From Magnaporthiopsis rhizophila (taxonomy: Eukaryota; Ascomycota; Sordariomycetes; Magnaporthales; Magnaporthaceae): 45,245 nt of DNA. Numbering within the stretch: position 1 is the first letter of the stretch; the number at the start of each line of letters is the position of its first letter. The stretch is from positions 1 through 45,245 of the forward strand of contig PYSS01000190.1 of the NCBI GenBank assembly GCA_003049465.1, in the 5' to 3' direction. The notes beneath the pieces were generated by a model that was given only the letters and a program-made list of their open reading frames with translations, made no database searches and was not told where the DNA came from. Below are positions 1-9,394 of the stretch, piece by piece. The translations under genes were made by a program, and so were the position numbers.

Positions 1-1601
1 GGAGATGGGCTGCCTGCTTGGTTGGGGCTTTTGCGCCGTCCAATCTGGCGTCCTCGCTTCGGCTGCAGGCCAAGATGCGCGCGCGTCCTTGCCTTTAGGT
101 CTGACGACTTGCATTTCTGCACTCAACTGACACACAACAAACAAGGTCCCGCCATATGTACGAAGAGATTCCAGAGAGCAAGCAAGCAGGCGAGCGAGCG
201 AGCGAGCAAACCAAACGAATGAAGCAAGGGTGAGCCGCGCATCGATCGATACTGTGCCGTAGCCACCTACCACCTACGCCCTCACGCCCTAGGGGTGCGT
301 GTGTGAGAGAGAGTAGGTAGGTACCTCGAAAATTGGAAAGTGAGGTATTGATAACTGCAGTGGCTGATTGGCTGGAAGGTCCCGAGATTTGAGACTGGCT
401 AGATGCAATATTGCTGCAACATGTCGGGGTTTGGTTCTTTGCTTTTTTTTCCTTTTTTTTTTTTTTTTCGTCTCATCATTTTAACCACTTGAAGGTGGCG
501 AGCGGGAAAAGCGGAGAATCGGAACAACGAAGTCTCTGTTTTCTAATCGGTACAAGCTCCAATCCTACCGGGTAGGTGATCAGTAAGCGAAAAGAAAAGA
601 TGAGAAAAAAAGAAAGGAGAAATCCGTCACTCCTTCCTTGGACGGGATAAGACGAAAGCCCCCAAGGAAACATGACGCAGGCATGCATCATCACCATTAA
701 TTAGAGTGGTAGTATGGAAGGCGGGTTTTCCGTCATGCCAGGCATGGGATGCTACTTATATGTACCTATGCACGCATGGTTTGTCGTTTTTTGCTATGTG
801 CCGTGCTCGCGCGTGCTTGGGTTACATGCCCGCAAAGTCGAGCGGACGCTCGCCGTCAGCCACAGTTCAGGGGCCTGACGCCAGCCTAGTTAGTCTGGCC
901 AGCCAGCCGACCGACACCTGCCGCGCGGATGAGAGGAGACACACCACCCACCCACACGCAGGTAAGACCAAAAAGGGGTGTAGAACAAAATTGGCGCGTG
1001 TGATAATGCCGGGGATGGCGGGCCTTGTTCAGCCCCGAGTCGGGTCGGCAGAAGGTCGTGAAGATCTTTGCAGGGAGAGAGAAAGAGGGATCCATTGGAG
1101 AGAAACAGCAACAAAAAAATGCACATGGAAAATGCAGGCGGCTGCGCCGCCTTCGGGCGCTTGATGTCACATCTCACAAAACGAAACATGGCGCCTGCTC
1201 TTTTCCTTTTTGGTCGGGCGGCGGCGGGCGAGAGAAATCACGTCTTTGGCAATTTAACCAAACGAAACAAAAAGAAAGGAAAACAAGCCAGTTTTCCCGA
1301 TCTCCAGCCTCGAAGGGGCACGTCTCTGATCGGAATGGATCCAACAATACCCCCATGTTTCATTCCTGAGAAATCTCTTTTTGCTGCAGGCCGCGAGAGC
1401 AAGCACACAACCAACCGCATGGAATATCCCGCCGGGCCCTGCCCCCTGCTAGCCAGCCCGTCGAGCCAGCCTGCCCTGAACCCAAGCCAGGACCGCGCTC
1501 GCTCGGTCCAAGCCACGCCGATCCGCGGTCGACTTTTTGACAGGCCGACCGACGGCGGCACGCCTACACTGGTACGCGGGACCGAAACCCACGACGACGC
1601 A

Positions 1602-1602
<1 letters not shown>

Positions 1603-1637
<35 letters not shown>
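1603..1637. repeat. Poly(A) homopolymer, 35 A
   Basis: An uninterrupted run of A. Runs this long are unstable in sequencing and assembly, and an undetermined base sits about 60 bases downstream (1700). There is no clear flanking duplication or upstream coding sequence that would mark it as a retrotransposed tail. Confidence 0.9.
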
Positions 1638-1638
<1 letters not shown>

Positions 1639-2473
1639 GCACGCACCATCCCATCCTGACACACGCCGCCGCCGCCGTCCTCTTTCCCCCGCGCTAGCAN
1701 TGTCCTTCCGTTTTCTGCCACCTGCATCGAAGCCCTGTCCATGACCAAACAGCACTTTCCCCGAAAGAAAAAAGAAGAAAAAAAAATGATATGACGGGAA
1801 AGAAGACCTGGGCGAGAGGAGTGCGAGAAGAAAAGAAAAAAAACGAATACGATGTCGTACACATAAAACAAGAAAGAAAAACCAAATATCAAACACCAAC
1901 CCGAATACGGGACAGTCCGGGCAATATTGCTAAAATACCATACAGTGAGTGAGACGAGCATACGTCTCACCAAACAACCATTTTATTGCTTTGCCCAGTC
2001 CAGGGCTGAAAGAAAACACACCCCCCGGTCGTGGTGGCTTCGGGAACGTCTACCGAGGGGGGAAACAACAATTGGGAGATGGGAGCACAAGAAGAGGCAA
2101 ACAGCCGATACAAGCCTTGGGCTGGCCAAAAGATAGCACAAAGCAAAGAATAGAATAGAAAAAAAAAAAAAAAAAAAAGACAGGGAAATCTCCGAAGTTG
2201 CCCATAGCGTCGTCGCGTTTCTGGTCCAAGAGCCCCCTAGCTTGGGGCTGGCACGGCCGGCTAGAGACTTGACAGGCGGAAATGGAACCGGTTCTGCTCG
2301 CCTACCTACCTTACCTGGCCGGTGCTTCGGGGGAGCTCTCCGGGGCCCCAAAATTCCAAGCCCCATGTCCACAAAAGAAGCTTGTTTTGGAGCCGTGCGT
2401 TGCTGCAACAGAATCCATAGGTTTGAAGTCGCGCGCGATGAGCAAGCAAGCACAGGGCATGTTCCTCAAGAGG

Positions 2474-2489
2474 TAGATAGATAGATAGA
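2474..2489. repeat. TAGA tetranucleotide microsatellite
   Basis: Four tandem copies of TAGA. It is a simple repeat with no evident function and a possible length-polymorphic marker. Confidence 0.85.
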
Positions 2490-3304
2490 CATTCCCCATC
2501 ACATCGCAACTCTTACACAGCAACGATCCCGGGCTTTGTGTCCGTCCAAGTGGTTCCCATCCGCGACCGACCCGCGTTTCCGGTCCCAGTCCCCGTCCGT
2601 CGGCTCTCCTCGGCAAAAGGACGCGCCAGTCCGTGCCCGGGCCGGACCCCATCAACAGCCCTTTCATCTGTCACTTGCGCAATGAAAGGGGGTGGAACGG
2701 ACGACGGGAAGGATGAAAAGTGACAGAAAAACGCGCTCGGGGGTGGTGGTTTTGTGTCGTTACGGGCAATGCTTGCGAGACTAAGGGGATTTAAGAAGGT
2801 GGTCTTGACCACATCTGACATGGCTTCTCGACCACGTCCGGCATAGCTTCTCGCTACCATGACTAGGGTTAGAAAGGGACGGACGGTCGAGATGGTAGCC
2901 CCTCCCCGGTCAGCAGTTCGATTCACAATGCTTGCTTGACGGACAGAAAGAAACACGCGCAAGGCTGGCCAGATGAGCAGAAAAGGGATTCGCCTTCGCG
3001 TTTGCATTGGTAGTGGGAAAGAATACCGAACCTAAGCTAAATGGGATTCAAAAGACAAATCTGTTGTGGTTTTTTAGTCGAAACAGCCTCTTTAACCGGG
3101 TACCTGGCCTTGCAGACATAACCCTACATACGCACATACACAGTCGCACGCGTTCCTCCGCAGACCTGTCTTGATCTCATCATCTCCAACTAACCTCTTT
3201 CATTTCCAGGGATCAGGGAGAGGAGCATCGACAGGGACAGATGGAAGACAATCCCAGGCAGGCTCAGGCAGGGTGTCGGGCAAAGCTTTTCATCTTCCTC
3301 TTTT

Positions 3305-5066
3305 CTACAACTTGGAGGCCGGAGCAGCACTGCCCATGGATGTGATCTCATTGTAAAGAAGCCTGGTTTTGGGTTTGTTAGCAGAGATAGCCCAAAGAAA
3401 GAGAACAGACTGCAAAAAAACTTACGACGTCAGGAAATCGGCATAGTCCTCGCCCGTGACCTGCGTGGCAAAGTACTTTGTCGCAACCGCCAGCTTGTTG
3501 CCCTTGGGCAGCGTCTTGCCCAGCCTCTCGACCTCCTCGTGCAGCAGCCGGAGCGCGTACGCCTTGTCGACCCTGCGGCCCTCGGCCGTGGTGACGCCGT
3601 GGCGCACCCACTGCCACACCTGTGACCGCGACACCTCGGCCGTGGCGGCGTCCTCCATGAGGTAGTTGATGGGCACGCACCCGACGCCGCGGATCCAGGC
3701 CTCCATGTAGCCCAGCCCGATGTACAGGTTCTTGCGGACGCCGTCCTCGGTCACCTTGCCGGGGACGTTCATGTTGAGCAGGTCGTGGGCGCCGATGGGG
3801 GCGTCGTCGTCGCGCCTGACAAAGAGCTGGTTCGGTGTCGGCATGTGCTTGTTGAATATCTCGGACGCGATCGATGCCAGGGCCGGGTGCGCCACCCAGG
3901 TGCCGTCGTGGCCGGCGCGCACCTCGCGCAGCTTGTCGGCCCGCACGCCCTCCATGGCCCTGTCGTTGGCCGCCTTGTCGTCCTTGATGGGGATCTGGGC
4001 CGCCATGCCGCCCATGGCGTGGACGCCGCGCTTGTGGCACGTCCTGATCAGCAGCCGCACGTAGGCGTCCATGAAGGGCACCGTCATGGTGACGGCGGCC
4101 CGGTCGGGAAGCACAAAGTCCGGGTGGTTGCGGAACTTCTTGATGGTGCTGAAGATGTAGTCCCAGCGCCCGCAGTTGAGGCCCGAGCTGTGCTCGCGCA
4201 GCTCGTAGATGATCTCGTCCATCTCGAACGCCGCCATGATGGTCTCGATCAGGACGGTGCCGCGGATGGTGCCGCGCGGGATGCGGATGTAGTCCTGGCC
4301 AAGGTTGAAGACGTCGTTCCACAGCCGCGCCTCGAGGTGCGACTCCATCTTGGGCAGGTAAAAGTAAGGGCCGAAACCGCGCCGGACCGACTCCTGCGCG
4401 TTGTGGAAGAAGTAGAGGCCAAAGTCGAAGAGAGAGCCGCTGATGGGCTCGCCGTCGACCGTCACGTGCTTCTCGTCCAGGTGCCAGCCGCGCGGCCGCA
4501 CGATGAGCGTGGGCAGCGTCCGGTCCGTCCGCAGCTTGTACTCCTTGCTTCCTTGCTTAAAGTCGACCTGCCGCCGCACCGCGTCGTACAGGTTCACCTG
4601 GCCGTTGATCATGTTGTCCCAGGTGGGGGCACTCGAGTCTGCTGTTGTCAGAACTCTTGTCTTCTTGTCTGTTCTTTCCTTCTACAGGTGCCTGCTGCTG
4701 CTTACCTTCAAAGTCGGCCATATAAGTCCAGACGTTGGAGTTCAGGGCGTTGACCACCATCTTGCGGTCCGTTGGGCCCGTAATCTCGACGCGGCGGTCG
4801 ACCAGGCCCGGGGCGGGCGGGGCGCCCCTCCAGGTGTGGTCCTCGCGCACGTGCCTGGTCTCGGGCAGAAAGTCCGGGAGCACGCCCTTGTCGATCTCGG
4901 CCTGGCGCTGCCTCCGGCGCTCCAGCAGGGCCTTGCGGCGGTCGTTGAGGGAGCGGTGCAGCTGGGCCAGGAAGGCGAGGGCGGGCGGCGTCAGGATCTT
5001 GCGGTGCTCCTCACGCACCGTGCCCAGCACGTTCACGCCCTCGAGGATGGCGTCGACGGATGCCAT
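3305..5066 (-). CDS. MLS1: Malate synthase (glyoxylate cycle), three exons, C-terminal SKL
   Basis: Condenses glyoxylate with acetyl-CoA to malate, the second dedicated step of the glyoxylate cycle, needed for growth on acetate and fatty acids. Exons are about 4706-5066, 3426-4638 and 3305-3362, giving 543 residues, the usual fungal length. The family signature REHSSGLNCGRWDYIF lies at residues 268-283 and the RPRGWH segment at 168-173. The start at 5066 has a good context (CACAATGG) and gives the conserved MASVDAIL N-terminus. Intron 2 has donor GTAAGT, a perfect TGCTAAC branch point and a CAG acceptor. The 58-nt last exon ends in Ser-Lys-Leu, a type 1 peroxisomal targeting signal. If intron 2 is retained, the donor itself creates a TAA and the protein ends after FLTS without the signal. 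The gene is downstream of fumarase on the same strand. The exon 1/intron 1 border may be off by one base. Confidence 0.97.
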
Positions 5067-5131
5067 TGTGGTCGCTGTGTATGTTTGTTTAGTTCCTTGC
5101 TTGTTTCTCTTGCTGTCTCCTTCAAACACAT
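5033..5131 (-). promoter_or_regulatory. Candidate overlapping upstream ORF before malate synthase
   Basis: An ATG at 5131 opens an out-of-frame reading frame of 32 codons that runs over the malate synthase start codon (5066) and ends at a TGA inside its coding region. The uORF start context is weak (T at -3) and that of the main ATG is strong (A at -3, G at +4), so leaky scanning would still allow synthesis. It matters only if transcription starts upstream of 5131, which the sequence does not show. Confidence 0.3.
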
Positions 5132-6257
5132 ACAACGGCTAGATGGGTAATGGATGGACGATTAGAGCGGGAGTGGGTATATATGGGTAAGATGAAGGAG
5201 AAGGAACCCAAAAGACGACGGGCAGGTGGCTAAATAACAGTAATAGAAAGCTTACCGGCCGGTAGCACGCCTTGGATGGATGGACAGCAGCACCAGTAGT
5301 CTGTCCCGAGATAGGACCAAGCTTGAGCCGAGCCGAGGATCACAGTAAAAGCAAGGGTGCAGTGTAGCGGTTGATTCCCGTTAGGCCAGCCAATAATGGG
5401 CGACGATACCGGGCGTGCGATGACGAAAGCAGGCGAGGGGGGAGAGACAAAGAGATCCTCTGATCAAGTCTGATGCAAAGGAACCCACAGACCGAGCTCG
5501 GTCCATCGGATGGGGGAACGGGGGTCGGCATTGTATCGCCAGTCAACCCCAGACAAGGGGTTGGGTTGGCGCAAGGGGTCTTGGAAGTTGCATCTCAGGC
5601 GGAGGCTTGTGAAAGTGGTGGGGTTTTGCACACATTTTGCATGTGCTCTGCGGCCAAGCCATCAATTGAGCTCAGCCAAGCTCCCTGCCTCGCTCACTGT
5701 GAGGTCATTGAGGGGCGGCTGATCTCCCAGGAGCTTCCCTCTTCGGCGGTACGGAAGATTGGACTACGTCGAGCAATTGATCGAATTCCATTCCACACAG
5801 AGACAGTAGAAATAAACGTGATCGCCTTCAAAAATAAGAGCCCCCATGCCACCAATAAAGGAAGCTCCAATTGAGGGGAGGTTGGAGCTCTCCGCACTGC
5901 CGAGATCGCAACCGAGGCTGAGCTTTCCGGAGGCAAGCTCGGCGACGTTTTCCGTCGGGGAACCTTTTTCCATGCCGACTTTTTCCGATGCTTTGCGCAA
6001 TGCATCACGGTTTATCTTGACGAACCAAATTGATTTGGATGGCAGCAGCTTCATTGGGCAATTGCAATTGTCGTGGCATTGTTGGTTTATTTATTTATGC
6101 TCATTTTTTATTCGTTTATCTCGAGGGTTATGTGCTTATCATCGCTTTTTTGGCTTCACAGTAGGTAGTAAAAAAACAACTCTTAAATGCCACAGCCGAC
6201 CCGCCCAGTGAGAGAAAGAAGAATGATATACACACTCACTCGCCCAGCGTGCCTAAA
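5067..6257. other. Intergenic: malate synthase promoter and fumarase 3' region
   Basis: About 1.2 kb between two minus-strand genes. The part next to 5067 must hold the malate synthase promoter and leader; the part next to 6257 holds the fumarase 3' UTR. A CCAAT pentamer on the plus strand occurs near 5390. The short open frames present resemble no known protein. I could not assign acetate-regulator (FacB-type) sites with any confidence. Confidence 0.7.
6086..6098 (-). terminator. Candidate poly(A) signal of fumarase
   Basis: On the minus strand this reads ATAAATAAATAAA, two overlapping AATAAA-like hexamers about 160 bases past the fumarase stop codon. It is the most AT-rich spot of this intergenic region and a plausible polyadenylation signal. 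Confidence 0.4.
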
Positions 6258-8032
6258 TCATCCCTTGTAGGGGCTGGGGCCGACCATGAGCTCGGGCCTG
6301 ACGAGGGCGTCAAACTCTTCCGACGTCAGCGCCTTGAGCTCCATGGCGCTCTCCTTGAGCGTCAGCCCTTTCTTGTGCGCGTTCTTGGCCACCTTGCTGG
6401 CCATGTCGTAACCGATCTTTGGGTTGAGGCACGTAACCAGCATGAGCGACTCCTTCATGATGCTCGCGATCTTGTCCTCGTTGGCCTGCAGGCCCGCCAC
6501 CAGGTGTGTCTCGAACGAGCGCATGCCGTCGGCCAACAGCCGCGTGCTGTGCAGCACGTTGCGCACGATGAGCGGTTTGTACACGTTGAGCTCGAACTGC
6601 CCGTTCATGCCGCCGATGGTGCACGCCACGTGGTTGCCCATGACCTGCGCGCAGACCATGGTGAGCGCCTCGCACTGCGTCGGGTTCACCTTGCCCGGCA
6701 TGATGCTGCTGCCCGGCTCGTTCTCGGGCAGGATCAACTCGCCCAGCCCGCACCGGGGCCCGCTGCCCAGGTACCGCACGTCCTGCGCCACCTTGGTCAG
6801 CGATGCCGCGAGCGTGTTGAGCGCCCCCGAGGCGTGCACCAGCGCGTCGTGCGCCGCCAGAGCCTCGAACTTGTTGGGCGCCGTCTTGAACTGGATGCCC
6901 GTCATGCGGCTGACCTCCTCGGCGATGCCCTCGGCAAAGCCCTCGAACGTGTTGATGCCCGTGCCCACGGCCGTGCCGCCCTGCGCCAGCAGCTTCAGGT
7001 CCGGAAGCGCCGCCTCAACGCGCTTGATGCCAAAGTCGAGCTGCGCCACGTAGCCCGAGAACTCCTGCGCCAGCGTCAGCGGCGTGGCGTCCTGCAGGTG
7101 GGTGCGGCCGATCTTGATGATGCCCTTGGCCTCGAACTCGTCCACCTTCTTCTGCAGGGCCGCCCGTAGGCTGCGGAGGGACGGCAGCAGCTCGCCCTCG
7201 ATCTCGAGGACGGCGGCGATGTGCATGACGGTCGGGAATGTGTCGTTGGACGAGGCCGAGCGGTTCACGTGGTCGTTGGGGTGCACCGGCTTCTTGCTGC
7301 CCATCTGGCCGCCCAGGATCTCGATGGCCCGGTTCGAGATGACCTCGTTGGCGTTCATGTTGCTCTGCGTGCCCGAGCCCGTCTGCCACACGACGAGCGG
7401 GAAGTGGTCGAGCAGCTTGAGGTCGGCCACCTCGGCCGCCGCCTGCTGGATCGCCTTGCCGATGGTCGGGTCTGTTCCGGGGACGGGGTCGTGGTTAGGG
7501 AGTCTTGAGCTTCATGTAGAGGAATGGAGGGGCAACGCCAAGATATTCGGGTAGGAAAAAAAAAAAAAAAATCCATACCTAGGCCATAGCGCATGTTAAC
7601 CGTGGCTGCGGCGCCCTTGAGGATACCAAGAGCTCTCACAATGGGCGGCGGCATGCGGTCATGCGGCTGGTTGATGCGGAAGTTCTCGAGCGAGCGCTCC
7701 GTCTGGGCGCCCCAGTACTTGTCGGCGGGGACCTGGACGGCGCCGAAAGCGTCCGTCTCGGTCCTGGTCGCCTTGCTGCTGCTGTCGTTGCCGGCCATGG
7801 TCGCTGGTGTCGAATGGAATAGCCGTGTGAAGGTGGTGTAGGACGAGGGCGTGGTGGAGGAGGGATGGGATCGCAGGCCCGCCCGGGTGCTGACGCTGCG
7901 CCATGATGTAGCAGTGCGACGGCCGCCGGCGCACGTGTAGGAGCTGCTCAGTCCCGAGGCAGAGGCGGCCGATCCACGTGAAGCGAGGCTTCTGGCCGGC
8001 GCCAACGCTGCCGTCTGAATTGGCCGAAACAT
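6258..8032 (-). CDS. FUM1: Fumarate hydratase, class II, mitochondrial with possible cytosolic form
   Basis: Reversibly hydrates fumarate to L-malate in the TCA cycle. Exons are 7579-8032 and 6258-7471, with one 107-nt intron (GTATGG donor, CTAAC branch point, ACAG acceptor), giving 555 residues. Family motifs are clear: TGSGTQSNMNANE at residues 182-194, HPNDHVNRSASSND at 215-228, the THLQDATPL segment at 275-283 and the class II signature GSSIMPGKVN at 405-414. The first 75 or so residues are rich in Arg, Ser and Ala and almost free of acidic residues, as expected of a mitochondrial presequence. A second in-frame Met (residue 79, codon at 7796-7798) opens the mature-like sequence MAGNDSSS, so initiation there would make a cytosolic enzyme. 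The gene lies just upstream of malate synthase on the same strand. Confidence 0.97.
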
Positions 8033-9394
8033 GATTTTTGCGTTGGGTGGCTCAAGCTGTGGGGTTACTCAGCGGCCTCTGCTCTATCACCGACGGCCGG
8101 CCGTGGGCGCTGTTTGGGGGCAATTGGGTTTGGTGACGTGAAAAGAGAGCGCACAGGAGGGAAGAGCCAAGGAATTGCACGCCGCTTGGTATAAAAAACA
8201 ACCCGCCAATGCGTCACTTGGCCGGATTTTCGCTGAGCTTGGAGGCGGAAATGGAGAATGCTGAGAGGGTCGGTGAAACTGCGAGAAGGGAAAAAAGAAA
8301 ACAAAAAATCGCGCTTCTCAAATCATCAGGAGCCCAGCAAAAAGAAACAGCCCCTTGTTTGGTTCAAGGTACTCGACTCGGACCGTAGCTTAAATTTGAT
8401 CGTCCCGTCGTCCCCCGGCCTGTTACCCCGGGCAGTTGCCGCGAGTTTTCTGCCACGTGGAATTTCCTCAACGTCTCCGAACCGGCCGCCCACACGAAGC
8501 TCAGGGTTTTGCTCAACATCAACATCCATCACCATCACTCGCACACGGGAAATCACAGCACAGACAAGGGAAATGAAGACAAAAATTGTAATAAGAGCAA
8601 CGCAAACCACCAACCCAATTTTAATACAAACTGATTAACCCACGCAGCCAAGCTAACGGCGGCACATTTACCGTCTCGTCTCCGTAGCCCGGCCGCCGGT
8701 ACAACTACCTAGCCGCGGATCCAAGCTCCCCGCTATTTCTACCTCGACTAGCAATTATAAATAAAAGGGTGAACCCTTCATTCAAGTACACCCTTTTTGA
8801 GCATGCGTTCGTTCTCTCGTTTCCGTCGTCTTTCCCGCATATGCTCGAATCCCTCATTCAATGCTGAAACGGTGCAGCTAAAACAAGCTCTTAGAGGACT
8901 TCCGAGGAGAAACAAAAAAAGAAGATGAGAAGCCCAGAAGATATCCGCACAGTTTGTTTCCCCCTTGATGATCCCGTCTTCCATCAACCCTATTCCATCC
9001 AACAGAGCACGGCCAACCCAACCCTAGCCAGTGCTCTTTATTCAAACAGCATTGTATCCGGTATTGCTCCGTCGTTCGGTTTCTGGCATCGTGCTGCCGC
9101 CCGGGCCGAAAGGTAACAGGCCAATACTAAAACATTGCCGGCGAGCAACAAAGTAACCGAGCCTTGTGGGATCGCACGAGGCGCCGACAAAGCCAAATCG
9201 CAACCATGCAGGCCAGGCTCAGTCGTGGTGCAGCCCTCCAAAACAGCGACTAATTATAGACAGAAAACCCAGCTAATGAAACATAAAATAAGGAGAAAAA
9301 ACAAGAAAATCGAGATGGGAGGAGACATCATGAACAAAAGGAGAATCGAAGAGCACAATCTCAGGGGAAAAAGGAAAAAGGTAGCCACGGGGGG
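8033..9394. other. Intergenic: fumarase promoter and Gin4-like kinase 3' region
   Basis: About 1.36 kb with no convincing gene. The side next to 8033 holds the fumarase promoter and leader. The side next to 9394 holds the kinase 3' UTR. The plus-strand open frame around 8258-8638 is low in complexity and matches nothing I know. Confidence 0.65.

Larger units (their letters stand above)
1..3304. other. Intergenic region, low-complexity rich, no supported gene
   Basis: No reading frame here encodes a protein family I recognise, and the open stretches are short, overlapping and rich in simple sequence. Visible structure: AGCA/GAGC repeats near 178-210, a T-rich tract near 446-468, a run of 35 A at 1603-1637, purine-rich A/G tracts at about 1760-1880, an A run at 2159-2178 and a TAGA repeat at 2474-2489. 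One undetermined base lies at 1700. The A-rich tracts would be pyrimidine-rich on the minus strand, a pattern common near fungal promoters, so the 5' region of an unseen minus-strand gene beyond the left edge is possible. The last few hundred bases probably hold the 3' UTR of malate synthase. Confidence 0.6.

Noticed and set aside
1603..1637. Poly(A) run as the tail of a retrotransposed element
   Set aside because: No reverse-transcriptase or gene-like sequence precedes it and I cannot see a target-site duplication.
2900..2950. tRNA-like T-loop sequence (GTTCGATTC)
   Set aside because: No acceptor, D or anticodon stem can be formed around it.
3785..4753. Long plus-strand open frame opposite malate synthase
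   Set aside because: Antisense shadow produced by codon bias of the malate synthase exon; it also crosses intron 1.
6249..7169. Long open frame opposite the fumarase gene
   Set aside because: It is an antisense shadow of a GC-rich conserved exon; the fumarase frame carries all family motifs and the antisense product is Arg/His/Leu-biased and unrecognisable.
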